Assembly (NCBI GenBank): GCA_036961355.1 | Contig: JBALVL010000023.1 | Span: 10,543-74,542 of the forward strand | Source: Motiliproteus sp036961355 | GTDB lineage: Bacteria; Pseudomonadota; Gammaproteobacteria; Pseudomonadales; Balneatricaceae | DNA: 64,000 nucleotides | Direction of reading: 5' to 3' | Shown: positions 41,701 through 50,644 of the stretch, in pieces | Layout: each line of letters begins with the position of its first letter | Numbering within the stretch: position 1 is the stretch's first letter | Translations under genes and position numbers: made by a program | The notes under the pieces: model-generated | The model's database searches: none | Seen by the model: the letters and a program-made list of their open reading frames with translations, nothing else | Told to the model about the DNA's origin: nothing

Positions 41701-42624
41701 ATGAGCAAAAGGGTAACCTTCAGCGGCCAAGTTAGTGACTTCGACATCCGCCTACTGAGAGTTTTCAAGGTAGTTGTCGAGAGCGGTGGATTTTCGGCCG
41801 CAGAGCCGGAGCTAAACATCACCGGTCCCGCGATTAGCATGGCCATGTCTGATCTTGAAACAAGACTGGGCTTTCGGCTTTGCCTGCGCGGCCGTTCTGG
41901 TTTTTCACTAACTGATGAAGGGCTACAAGTTTATGAATCAATCCTCAGGTTATTTTCATCATTGGAGGGATTCAGGGATGACGTTGATGCGATTAATACC
42001 CATCTAAAAGGAGAACTGAATGTCGGTATGACCGACAACCTAGTCACGCTATTTCATATGCACATCACGAACGCTATATCTGCGTTAACGAAGCGTGAAC
42101 CCCACGTACGAATTCATATAAGGATGATGCCGCCGAAGGATATCGAACAAGCCGTACTAGAAGGCACCTTGCACGTTGGTGCGGTACCAGATATACGCCC
42201 ATTACCCGGTCTAGACTACTCTCCTCTTTATGAAGAACAGTTACTGCTTTACTGCGGTGAAAACCACCCGCTTTTTCACACGGAACAAGACAAGCTTGCC
42301 CCAGCGGATATCACAGAACACAGAGCAATCGTTCTCGATTACGTGGAGCAAACCGACATGCCAGAAGCCTGCCAGGAACTGCATGCAACCGCAAAGGCTA
42401 GTGATAGAGAGGGGGTTGCAGTATTGATCTTATCTGGTAGCTATATTGGTTTCTTACCTACGCACTATGCCAAACAATGGGTTGATGCTGGTAGAATGAA
42501 GCCTCTACTCCCCAGCACTTTTGCCTATAAAATCAATTATTCTGCAGTTGTTCGCAAAGGAGGGCGACAACACCGTATTTTGGAAGCGTTCATGGATGAA
42601 TTGAAAATTATTTTGAAAACCTAA
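41701..42624 (+). CDS. LysR-family transcriptional regulator
   Basis: The 307-aa protein has an N-terminal winged helix-turn-helix (VFKVVVESGGFSAAEPELNI, SMAMSDLETRLGFRLCLRG) and a periplasmic-binding-like effector domain from about residue 95. The gene follows the transaminase by 167 bp on the same strand and is the likely regulator of the TRAP/racemase/CoA-transferase/transaminase block, though LysR genes are more often divergent from their targets. No obvious ribosome site is visible before ATG 41701; the frame and family length support it. Confidence 0.88.
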   Translation: MSKRVTFSGQVSDFDIRLLRVFKVVVESGGFSAAEPELNITGPAISMAMSDLETRLGFRLCLRGRSGFSLTDEGLQVYESILRLFSSLEGFRDDVDAINTHLKGELNVGMTDNLVTLFHMHITNAISALTKREPHVRIHIRMMPPKDIEQAVLEGTLHVGAVPDIRPLPGLDYSPLYEEQLLLYCGENHPLFHTEQDKLAPADITEHRAIVLDYVEQTDMPEACQELHATAKASDREGVAVLILSGSYIGFLPTHYAKQWVDAGRMKPLLPSTFAYKINYSAVVRKGGRQHRILEAFMDELKIILKT

Positions 42625-43150
42625 TAGGCTCCATGAATTACCAAGGATAAATAGCTGATCAGGGGACGGATGTTGCCGCGCTCCAGCCACCGCACCTACC
42701 AGAGTTCAGCAGGCGATATTTTGTGTATTGAAACGCTGCAGCGCTACATCCATCGCGCTAAAACATTAGTGCAAATCACCTGCGGTTCAGAAAACTTCCG
42801 CTGCTAGAAAAGAGACCTGACAGAGTCAGGCCTGCTCTCGACTCCTTTGAGATGCCAGCTTTGTGCACAGGAGCTCAAATCAAATGACCTCGCATTAACT
42901 TCCACCCTCGGACAGTGATGGCTCCCCATCCATCATCAGATTGAATTTGGTTCATGCTTGAAGGCTCAAAACGAGCTGATCTGTTACCTAAGACTCCTCT
43001 AGCCCGATGCCCGCTTAGGGCGCATCTACGGAAGCCGGCCGAACTCACTGCAACCATCCACTAATGACCCACACACCAAATTCTATATTGAATTCGGTTC
43101 ATGCGGAGAGGACTAAGACGAACTGATCATCGATCCAACATACCTCCAGG

Positions 43151-43222
43151 CTGATGGCCGGTTAGTCGCAACACTTGCCAAAAACGGTTACTGATCTTAT
43201 GTCCGCTTTGGATATGGATTCC
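43151..43222 (+). repeat. Right copy of the diverged inverted 72-nt repeat
   Basis: The segment aligns ungapped to the minus strand of 32278-32349 (46 of 72 by hand count). It contains GATGGCCGGTTAGTCG at the left and ATGTCCGCTTTGG at the right. A related, more diverged copy of its left part appears at about 43009-43030 (GATGCCCGCTTAGGGCGC). Confidence 0.55.
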
Positions 43223-43427
43223 AACTTAGATAGCAGGCTATATAAGAAGTGGCTAAGAGGCTGCTATGTGGTCAACTGTGGAAACTTACGGGTTCTCTCT
43301 CCTGATTGTTGATGGAGATGATGCTTAGAAACTGATGAAGGGGGGCGAATTAACTGGCCATACTCATGAACGGTATTTATAGGGATAGCTCGGAGGATAA
43401 CCTATCCCTTAATGGCTATAGATGAAA

Positions 43428-43454
43428 ACAAAACACCCTGCTTGCTGCAGGGGT
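43428..43454 (-). terminator. Terminator of hpf
   Basis: CCCTGC (43436-43441) and GCAGGG (43447-43452) form the stem. Read on the minus strand it is followed by TGTTTTGTTTTC, a T-rich run. It lies about 45 bp after the hpf stop. Confidence 0.8.
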
Positions 43455-43497
43455 TTCAGGTTAGCGCAATCGTATTTACGTAGGTCCTCTTTATTCG

Positions 43498-43863
43498 TTA
43501 CGAAACTTCGATCTCAAGTTGTTCCTCGTCAATCGACATGTCCTCTTCAACGGATATAGATGGCTTACGTGCCCCTTTTTTGTGGGCCAACTTCTCTTTG
43601 GCCTTAGCCAACTGCCGGTCGATCTTGTCTCTTAAAGCATCGATGGCTACGTAAAGATTCTCACCAGACGCCTTGGCAAATACGTCCTTGCCCTTGACAT
43701 GCAGGGTCGCCTCAACCTCATTCTGGCGCTCAGACTGCTCAATGATGACCTGTGCTGAGCTAATCTCTCCAAACCGATCCTGACTGGCCTCCAACCACTC
43801 TTCAATCTTTTCCTGTAATGCGGGAGACACTTTACTGTGACGGTTATTGATATTGATCTTCAT
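43498..43863 (-). CDS. hpf: Ribosome hibernation promoting factor HPF/YfiA family
   Basis: The 121-aa protein has the HPF beta-alpha-beta-beta-beta-alpha fold: INNRHSKVSPALQEKIEEWL, AQVIIEQSERQNEVEATLHV, AKASGENLYVAIDALRDKID, then a basic AKAKEKLAHKKGARK tail and an acidic end. It binds the 30S A/P site in stationary phase and promotes 100S dimers or stores ribosomes. It is longer than E. coli HPF (95 aa) because of the C-terminal tail, closer to YfiA in size. It usually lies beside rpoN; here it stands alone. Confidence 0.9.
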   Translation of the reverse strand: MKININNRHSKVSPALQEKIEEWLEASQDRFGEISSAQVIIEQSERQNEVEATLHVKGKDVFAKASGENLYVAIDALRDKIDRQLAKAKEKLAHKKGARKPSISVEEDMSIDEEQLEIEVS

Positions 43864-44284
43864 CGTTGATTCCTTACTGCAGGCTGCTGCAGATTTTTAG
43901 AGGAGGGACAATTTATTTATACGCCTTTAGGGTTTGCTTTCAACGGTATTTCAGCCCCTTTTAGCATTACCTTATGACTTGGGTCAAAATAGATGACCTT
44001 GAGAATTATCCGAAATATTTTGTTTGGATCAAATCACAACTAAACCTTGAATCCCTGCGGCCGTTTTGCCGCATCAGGAGCCATCTATCGCCATTGAGAT
44101 AATGTCTCATTTGGGGCCAGCTTCAGACGCATATGGCGCGTTGGGTCATGTCATTTTCATGATCACTCCCATAGCTGCGTAGAGAGCCACTATCCCTGCG
44201 CAACAGTTAACCCAGACATAGTTTATTTAACGGCTGTATGTTGATCTCAACTGCTCAGTATACTCTATGTATTGAAGGGCTAGA
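43864..44284. other. Intergenic region upstream of hpf
   Basis: These 421 bp carry the hpf promoter and the 3' end region of the hybrid kinase transcript. CTGCAG occurs twice around GCTG (43878-43893), forming a small palindrome near the hpf start. No gene or strong terminator is evident. Confidence 0.5.
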
Positions 44285-46450
44285 TCACGGTTGTTGCTGC
44301 TGCAACAGGTGACTCATCAGTGCCCGTAGCTTACCCGGCTTAAGCGGTTTGTTGAGTCGGATTAAGTTTTTCTGCTGGAACAATTGCCGTAACTCGTTGC
44401 TGCGATCGGCGGTAATAATGATCGCCGGTGCTACTGGCTGATTGCTGGCGCGGTAGTGCTGAGTTAGCTGCTCGATCACCTCAACCCCGGTTGCACCTTT
44501 GTCGAGATGGTAGTCGGCCAGAATAATGTCGGCGCGGTTACCGTTGTAGGCTTTGAGGGCCTGTTGGGCATTTTCAACCGTTTCGACCTGGCACTGCCAT
44601 TGCTCAAGGAGGGCACGCATGCCGACACGAATTGACTCTTCGTTCTCAATCACCAGCACCCGAACGCCGCTCAGGTCTGCCCCCATTAACATTGAGGCCG
44701 GCGGGTTCAGGGTTTGTTGAGGCTGTTGCTTGCTGATCGGTACCAGAATCGAGAAGCAGGAGCCAGAGCCCGGACGTGACCGTACCTCGATCGGGTGGTT
44801 GAGCATCTTGGCGATCCGTTCGACGATCGCCAGACCCAATCCCACACCTTGCTCGCGACTGTTACTCGATTGTTTGGCGTTGTCGAGCTGGTGGAACTCA
44901 TGAAAAATTTCCTGCCGTTTGTCCTCGGGAATCCCCGAGCCTGTATCGATCACCTGAAACTCCAACTGGTCACCGCGGCGTCGGCATCCCAGCACAATAC
45001 CGCCGTGATCGGTGTAACGGATCGCATTGCTGATGAAGTTACGAAGAATACGGATCAGCAGGTGTGAATCGCTTAGGACCGTGACACTGCTGCTGACCGC
45101 TCTGAAGCGCAGGCCCGATTTCGCGGCGACCTGCTCGGTTTCGGATTGCAAACTGCGGATCAATTGATCGGCGCTGAACAGGCTCAGATCGGCAGTCACG
45201 GCATTGGCATCGAGCTTGGCGATATCGAGCAGGTCGGTCAGCAGCGCTTCGGCACCTTCCAGAGCAACATGGGTCCGCTCGACCAGTTGCTGACTGTCGT
45301 TTTCCAGCTCTTTGCCTTGTAGTGCCGAGACCAGCAAACGGGCGGCGTTAAGCGGTTGTAGCAGGTCGTGGCTTGCTGCGGCCAGGTATTTATCTTTGCT
45401 GGCGTTAGCGTCTTCGGCTTCCTGCTTAGCGGCATGCAGGGCTTTTTCAATCTGGTTTCGTTCGACAATCTCCTGTCGCAGGTGCTGGTTAACAGCACTC
45501 AACTGGTTGTTGACCGAGCTGAGTTCGTGGGTGCGGTCAACCACCCGTTGTTCAAGCTCGCTGTTGAGCTGGTAAAGCTGTGATTCGGCTTGTTTACGGG
45601 CGGTGATATCTTGCACGAAGGCTTCGATTAGCCCCAGTTGGCAGTCTTTAAGCAGCACGTTGGTGGAGATACTCACCGCGTTACCATCACGGGTTTTGAG
45701 TTGTGTTTCGAAACCAACTTTCTGACCATCGCGTTGCAATAGCTTGAGCAGGCGGTGGTAATCCTCGGAGAAGAACAGTTGCTGGCCGATATCGCCGATC
45801 TGTTGAAACTCCGCTACCGAATCGTAGCCACAGATACGTGCGATCGCCGGGTTTGCTGCGGTTATCGGGCCGTCGATTTTGGCCTGAAAAATACCGTGTA
45901 GCGCGTTTTCAAACAGCCACTCGTAGCGCTCTTTCTCCTGTTCCAGTTCGTCGATCTTGCCGAGCAGTTCGGGGTAATAACTCTTACGTGCCGAGAAGTC
46001 TCCCAGGCCGATCAGGTTTTGTAACATCGCCTGATCGTGGCTGATCGGGCTTTCGGGTGTCGACCTAGGATGGGCTGTGGATTGCTGAGCGTTTTCATCG
46101 TTGGCGTTGCTGTTGTTATCAGGAATAGGATCAGGTTCGGGCTTAGGTTGTGGCCGGGGGTAGTTCGGTGGCGGTACCCGAGGTTGCGGTGCCGAGGGAT
46201 CCAAGACTATCGGTTTGGTTTTCGCTTTGGATCCTGTAGCCAACGGATGTGATGGCAGTACCGAAAACGGTGATTTTGGCGTCGCCTGTGAAGAGAGCTT
46301 TTGTGAAGAAGATGCCAGTGAAGACGTTACCTGTGAAGAGGCCCCCTCCGAAGAGAGATCCGCCGAGGCCGGTGTATCGGTCATGGCATTCTCTGAGGCG
46401 CAGGTGTCGGCAGTTGCAGGCGGGGCTGAAGGGTCAGAGTGCTTCCTCAT
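44285..46450 (-). CDS. PAS-containing hybrid histidine kinase, ErcS-like
   Basis: The 721-aa cytoplasmic hybrid kinase starts with a low-complexity Ser/Thr- and Pro-rich region (about 1-130, with PRPQPKPEPDPIPDN), then a PAS domain with PAC (185-300), a coiled coil, HisKA (ASHDLLQPLNAARL), HATPase_c (NFISNAIRYT, DTGSGIP, GVGLGLAIV) and a C-terminal receiver (ILADYHLDKGATG). The overlap with the end of the Fe-alcohol dehydrogenase gene by about 17 bp and the GAGG before ATG 46450 indicate one transcript. In Pseudomonas the ercA-ercS pair has this order and controls ethanol oxidation; that comparison is from memory. Confidence 0.85.
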   Translation of the reverse strand: MRKHSDPSAPPATADTCASENAMTDTPASADLSSEGASSQVTSSLASSSQKLSSQATPKSPFSVLPSHPLATGSKAKTKPIVLDPSAPQPRVPPPNYPRPQPKPEPDPIPDNNSNANDENAQQSTAHPRSTPESPISHDQAMLQNLIGLGDFSARKSYYPELLGKIDELEQEKERYEWLFENALHGIFQAKIDGPITAANPAIARICGYDSVAEFQQIGDIGQQLFFSEDYHRLLKLLQRDGQKVGFETQLKTRDGNAVSISTNVLLKDCQLGLIEAFVQDITARKQAESQLYQLNSELEQRVVDRTHELSSVNNQLSAVNQHLRQEIVERNQIEKALHAAKQEAEDANASKDKYLAAASHDLLQPLNAARLLVSALQGKELENDSQQLVERTHVALEGAEALLTDLLDIAKLDANAVTADLSLFSADQLIRSLQSETEQVAAKSGLRFRAVSSSVTVLSDSHLLIRILRNFISNAIRYTDHGGIVLGCRRRGDQLEFQVIDTGSGIPEDKRQEIFHEFHQLDNAKQSSNSREQGVGLGLAIVERIAKMLNHPIEVRSRPGSGSCFSILVPISKQQPQQTLNPPASMLMGADLSGVRVLVIENEESIRVGMRALLEQWQCQVETVENAQQALKAYNGNRADIILADYHLDKGATGVEVIEQLTQHYRASNQPVAPAIIITADRSNELRQLFQQKNLIRLNKPLKPGKLRALMSHLLQQQQP

Positions 46451-47603
46451 ACACCACCTCGACATCGCGTTTGTTGGATTTTCGTGGGTTGGTCAGGATA
46501 CAGGGGTCTTTGAGTGCCTGTTTCGATAACATCGGTATATCGCTGCTGCTGACGCCGGCATCTTTTAGCCGTTGCGTCAGGCCGACTTCGCGCTTGAGTG
46601 CCTGGACATCGTGCAGCAGTCTTTGTTTGATGGTGTTGCGGTCCATGCCGCGGGTATCGATGCCGATAGTATCGGCGATCACCTTGAAGCGATCTTCGGC
46701 GGAGGTGTAGTTAAAGTCGATCACATGCTCCAGCAAAATTGAGTTACATAGTCCGTGCGGCAGGTCGAGGTAGCCCCCCAGGCTGTGCGACATGGCGTGT
46801 ACCGCACCTAGAATCGCGTTAGAAAATGCCAGCCCCGCTTTCATACTGCCCAGCATCACCGCTTCGCGCAGTGCCAGATCCTGTGGATTGGCGACCAGCG
46901 CGCTGAGGTTGCCCGATACCAGCTTGATCGCTTCGAGCGCGTGCATGTCGGTGAGGGGGCCGCTGGCGGTAGAGACATAAGCTTCGATCGCGTGGACCAA
47001 AGCATCAACGCCGGTGCAGGCGGTCAGGAAGGGATCCATGGTGGTGGTGGTTTCGGGATCGATCAGCGACACATCGGGAACCACCGCTTTGCTGATAATC
47101 GAGATTTTACTGCGGGTCAGCGGATCAGAGATGATGGCGAACTGTGACACATCGGCCGAAGTGCCGGCAGTGGTCGGAATGAAAATCAGTGGCGGGATGG
47201 GGGCATGAATCTGATCAACACCCTCAAAGGTAAGAATGTGGCCGCGGTTGGCACTGACGATGCCGATCCCTTTGGCGCAGTCCATCGGGCTGCCACCGCC
47301 GATGGCCACGATGACGTTGCAGTTTTCCTGCTCGTAGAAGGCGGCACCACGCATCACCTCTTCGGTACGCGGGTTGGGGCTGACATCGGTGTAAAGCCGG
47401 TAGTCGATGTCCAGTTCCTGCAGGCTGGCTTCAACATCGGCGACCCAGCCTGCCGCCTGAACACCGGGATCAGAAACGATCAATACGCGGTTGGCACCGA
47501 AGGTTCGGGCGAAGTTACCGACGGTTTTGCGGGCGCCGACGCCAAAAATAATCTCGGGCGAGACAAACTTACGCAAATTTGAGATAGGACTGCTCTGACT
47601 CAT
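46434..47603 (-). CDS. ercA: Iron-containing alcohol dehydrogenase, ErcA-like
   Basis: The 389-aa group III (iron-activated) alcohol dehydrogenase has the NAD site GGGSPMDCAKGIGIV and the metal-ligand region AVHAMSHSLGGYLDLPHG. Length and motifs are standard. In pseudomonads ErcA, encoded with the kinase ErcS next to the pqq genes, is needed for induction of the PQQ-ethanol system rather than for bulk oxidation. Here it also precedes a hybrid kinase gene, with which it overlaps, but lies 14 kb from pqqH. The name is by analogy; enzyme activity on short alcohols is likely. Confidence 0.85.
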   Translation of the reverse strand: MSQSSPISNLRKFVSPEIIFGVGARKTVGNFARTFGANRVLIVSDPGVQAAGWVADVEASLQELDIDYRLYTDVSPNPRTEEVMRGAAFYEQENCNVIVAIGGGSPMDCAKGIGIVSANRGHILTFEGVDQIHAPIPPLIFIPTTAGTSADVSQFAIISDPLTRSKISIISKAVVPDVSLIDPETTTTMDPFLTACTGVDALVHAIEAYVSTASGPLTDMHALEAIKLVSGNLSALVANPQDLALREAVMLGSMKAGLAFSNAILGAVHAMSHSLGGYLDLPHGLCNSILLEHVIDFNYTSAEDRFKVIADTIGIDTRGMDRNTIKQRLLHDVQALKREVGLTQRLKDAGVSSSDIPMLSKQALKDPCILTNPRKSNKRDVEVVYEEAL

Positions 47604-47934
47604 TAAAAGTAAGACTCTTTATCGGGTTTTATTGTTATAGGTCGATCATCTGTCGATGTGAACACTATACCAAAGGGCCGTGCTGTTTGGCTGTTAGTCG
47701 TTGGCGGTATCTGTAGGGGACAGTTGTAAGGATAACGCCCTAGCCATACGACAATGCAGATATCTATTCCCTGCTAACGATTGTCTGTTTGCTGTTAATA
47801 GCACAGATTTCAGATCTATCCACAAATACTGTGGATAGATCTGTTCATAGATTCGGTACAGTTGCCAGGCAGCCCCCACGGGCACTGGATTTCGGCGGGT
47901 TGATCAGGATTTAACCGTCGGCTGGTTTGTGCGC
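47604..47934. other. Intergenic region with a long perfect inverted repeat
   Basis: These 331 bp lie between two minus-strand genes. The region holds the promoter of the Fe-alcohol dehydrogenase and the 14-bp inverted repeat at 47811-47843. A 63-codon minus frame (47694-47885) crosses the repeat and has no support. Confidence 0.5.
47811..47843. terminator. 14-bp perfect inverted repeat
   Basis: CAGATCTATCCACA (47811-47824) and TGTGGATAGATCTG (47830-47843) are perfectly complementary around a 5-nt loop. It lies 92 bp after the NosR-like gene and about 210 bp before the Fe-alcohol dehydrogenase start, without a T-run. It could be a terminator or the binding site of a dimeric regulator; the exact symmetry favours either. 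Confidence 0.5.
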
Positions 47935-50265
47935 TCAGGAAGCCGGTTGGATGCTAACCGATTGCGCCTGCACGCGTTTATTGTCGACCTCTTTGGCGGT
48001 GATCACACGGCGGTTGCGTTTCGCCTGCTGTAACGAGACGACACACTGCTTGGGGTCGTTAAGGATCACCACACACTCCAGACATTGGATACATTCGTCG
48101 TAGTCGATGCTGCCATCTTTACCAATCGCATCGATGCCACAGCGGCGCTTACACAGTTGGCAGGGGCTGCCACACTGCTCAACTCGATCCAGCCACTTAA
48201 ACCGGCTTAACCGGCCTAGGATCGCTAAGCCTGCGCCCAGGGGGCAGAGGTAGCGGCAGTAAAACTTGTGTACCACCATGCCCAGGGCCAGCAAAATAAT
48301 TGCGTACAGCACAAACGGCCAATTTCGTACGAATAGGAGTGTCATGCTGGTTTTGAACGGCTCCACTTCGGCCAGTTGTTCGGCCAGCGTCAATGAGTAA
48401 AACGCCGTTGTCACTAAGCCGACCAATAGCGGGTATTTGATCAATACCAAGCGTCGGTGCCAGTGTGGTTTGATCTTCCATTGGCGGATGTTTAAACGTT
48501 GCGCCACTGCAGCGAGCATCTCTTGCAGGGCACCAAAGGGACAGAGCCAGCCGCAATAGAGTCCGCGCCCCCATAAAAACAAGCTGATAAAAGTGTAACT
48601 CCATAAGATGAAAATAATTGGATCGAGCAGGAACAGGTTGAAATCGAATCCGTCGTACAGCGCCAACAGCAGGGTGTAGATATTGACGACCGATAGCTGG
48701 CCCTGGGCGTAGATGCCGATAAACACCAGCGTAAAAGTCAGGTAGCCCCAGCGAAAGCGAGTCATCGTCTGGCTGTTATGACTAAGGCTTCGCTGTTTGA
48801 TAAACACCCAGCTTAATAAGGCTAACGCGATGGTCAGGATGGCGATCTGCGGGACCTTGCCTTGCCAAATGCGCAGCCATAAAGGCACCGGCTTTATCGT
48901 TTCTATCTCAACCCAGTCGAACAGGTTCTCGGGAAGTTGGTAATTATGATCAAAGCCCGCCTGGTCGTGGATCAGTGGGTTCCGTGCCAGATCGACGTTG
49001 AGTACCAGCGACGCTTGGGCGGCGGGGTTAAATCCGGCGTGACCTTTGATACGAAACAGATGGCCGCGATCAAACGCCGGCATGGTATCGGTGATAAAGG
49101 GCAGTTGCGCGATGTTGTCTTCGTCGAGTTGGTTGAGATCGCGTAGCTCGATCGACAATCCCTGCTGCATCAGTGCGATCCGTCCGGGCACGGTTCCCGG
49201 CTTGAAATCATGGCGTACATGGGCAAAAGGCCCGCGTGAAAATACCGCCAGTACCTGTTCATCGGCTTTGATCGAATCAAGCAGCTGTTGGTAGCGCGTA
49301 TCGCCCAGTAGATTACGGCCGATGATCGGTGCATTGAGGTAAGCAAAATAGACCTCGCTGAACAGCGCTTCATCTTCGGGGCTGTCTTGATACGCGTCCA
49401 GATTCAGGACAGCGTAACTATCGAGGTCTTGTCCCAATTGTTGTTCGGCCTCCTCGCGGGAAAGCCGCCAGCGCTGCAGATAACCCCGTTCGAGCAGTTG
49501 CTCACCGCTGAGCGGTTGGTAGAGGTCCGGTTTTGGCTGGGCTGCGACCGGCAGGGCAAAACCTTCAAGCTTGTTTCGGGCGACCTGTAGTGCTGATGAG
49601 AGCACGGTATCGTTGATGATGATCACCGACACTGTGGCTTTGGTGACGCCATCGATATAGACCGGGCCACCATTGTTATTACCACCACGGCTGTTACCAG
49701 TTCTGTTGGAACCGCCACCGATCACAATCGGGTCGGTGAGTGAGCGGTCGTTGTATTGATCGACAAAATCAAACAACGGCTGCTGACCCAGTCCGTGCAG
49801 AAATACCGGCTCGTGGTGGTCAAGCACTTTGACGCCACTGAAGCGACCGTCGGCGCGCAAGCCAATCATCAGTTTGATCGGCTTGCCGGCAAAACCGGCC
49901 AGATCACTCAAGTCGTTGGATTCGTAAGCGTACCCCAACAGTTGTTGCAATTGATAAACGGGGTAGACCGGAAAGTCGGTCAGTTTGTCTTCGATGCGGG
50001 TTGCTTTGGGAAAGAGCGTTTGGATGATCGGCCGGTAACCGGCCAGCTCACTGTCGGAGGTGCTGGCGCTAGCTTGATGAACGTTAGCCTGTTGGGCGAC
50101 AGAGCTATCGGCTCGGACGGATAACGGATTCAACAATAACGTTACCAGCAACGTTGTTGTTAGCAGCGTCTTGAAGGCATTCAAAAAAGCCCCCGAGGAA
50201 ACCATAAATGAGACGTTGATAAGCCGCTCCTTGCTAGTGCGGTTCAGTCTTTGCTGCCCCGTCAT
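47935..50265 (-). CDS. NosR/NirI-like membrane flavo-iron-sulfur protein
   Basis: The 776-aa protein has a signal/TM start, a periplasmic FMN-binding domain (about residues 85-250; the likely flavinylation region is YIDGVTKATVSVI), a second soluble region, then about six membrane helices with two polyferredoxin motifs (CGWLCPFGALQE and CRYLCPLGAG), and a C-terminal ferredoxin part (CQLCKRRC, CIQCLEC). This is the NosR/NirI/RdhC layout, a transmembrane conduit moving electrons between quinol and periplasmic acceptors. No nos, nir or dehalogenase gene is nearby, so the partner is unknown; periplasmic alcohol oxidation is possible from context. Start at 50265 or 50205 is uncertain. Confidence 0.82.
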   Translation of the reverse strand: MTGQQRLNRTSKERLINVSFMVSSGAFLNAFKTLLTTTLLVTLLLNPLSVRADSSVAQQANVHQASASTSDSELAGYRPIIQTLFPKATRIEDKLTDFPVYPVYQLQQLLGYAYESNDLSDLAGFAGKPIKLMIGLRADGRFSGVKVLDHHEPVFLHGLGQQPLFDFVDQYNDRSLTDPIVIGGGSNRTGNSRGGNNNGGPVYIDGVTKATVSVIIINDTVLSSALQVARNKLEGFALPVAAQPKPDLYQPLSGEQLLERGYLQRWRLSREEAEQQLGQDLDSYAVLNLDAYQDSPEDEALFSEVYFAYLNAPIIGRNLLGDTRYQQLLDSIKADEQVLAVFSRGPFAHVRHDFKPGTVPGRIALMQQGLSIELRDLNQLDEDNIAQLPFITDTMPAFDRGHLFRIKGHAGFNPAAQASLVLNVDLARNPLIHDQAGFDHNYQLPENLFDWVEIETIKPVPLWLRIWQGKVPQIAILTIALALLSWVFIKQRSLSHNSQTMTRFRWGYLTFTLVFIGIYAQGQLSVVNIYTLLLALYDGFDFNLFLLDPIIFILWSYTFISLFLWGRGLYCGWLCPFGALQEMLAAVAQRLNIRQWKIKPHWHRRLVLIKYPLLVGLVTTAFYSLTLAEQLAEVEPFKTSMTLLFVRNWPFVLYAIILLALGMVVHKFYCRYLCPLGAGLAILGRLSRFKWLDRVEQCGSPCQLCKRRCGIDAIGKDGSIDYDECIQCLECVVILNDPKQCVVSLQQAKRNRRVITAKEVDNKRVQAQSVSIQPAS

Positions 50266-50644
50266 TAGTGATCATTGTCACTGGAACCTTGTTACTAGGA
50301 ATTTGTTACTAGGAATTCGTTATTAGCCCCATGCTAGGCCGATCAGCAAAAGCAACAATTCGACTTCGGCGTTGTCTGTTTACGACTTAAGGAGGAGGGG
50401 AGGTCAATACAGGGTGTAGCCCGACCGTCTGATAGCCCATTCTGAGCTAGTTTGATCGTTTGGGTGGGGGTCTGCGGACCGACAGACTTGGAACCGAAAC
50501 AGCGTGTTTTTAGCAGGTCAATTGTGGCGCTACCAAAGGGTGACCAAATGCGCAGCAAAGACCGATATTAGTCACTTAGCACAATTATCAATACTGCTCC
50601 CGACGTTTTAAACGTATTCCATAAAACCTGTTTGGGGCCAGAAA
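50266..50644. other. Divergent promoter region between the NosR-like gene and the porin
   Basis: The 379 bp contain a 14-bp tandem repeat (50289-50326) close to the NosR-like start and the palindrome ACGTTTTAAACGT (50603-50615) about 30 bp before the porin start, a candidate operator. A 71-codon minus frame at 50343-50558 has no support. Confidence 0.45.
50289..50326. repeat. 14-bp tandem repeat upstream of the NosR-like gene
   Basis: TTGTTACTAGGAAT occurs at 50289-50302 and again at 50303-50316, followed by a partial third unit TCGTTATTAG. The two full units are identical. Confidence 0.7.

Larger units (their letters stand above)
42625..43497. other. Repeat-rich non-coding region at the right edge of the island
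   Basis: No gene is supported in 873 bp. The region holds a short hairpin (CCTGAC 42816-42821 with GTCAGG 42825-42830), a diverged tandem repeat with units near 42941-43027 and 43085-43171 (both with TTGAATT-GGTTCATGC and an ACGA-CTGATC core), the right copy of the 72-nt inverted repeat (43151-43222), an 8-bp stem (AGGGATAG 43381-43388 with CTATCCCT 43402-43409) and the hpf terminator. A 60-codon minus frame at 42875-43057 is probably part of the repeats. Confidence 0.5.

Noticed and set aside
42875..43057. 60-codon minus frame in the island edge region
   Set aside because: It lies within a diverged repeat whose sister copy has stops in the same frame.
46942..47582. Plus-strand frames opposite the Fe-alcohol dehydrogenase gene
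   Set aside because: They mirror a strongly conserved enzyme and have no ribosome sites.
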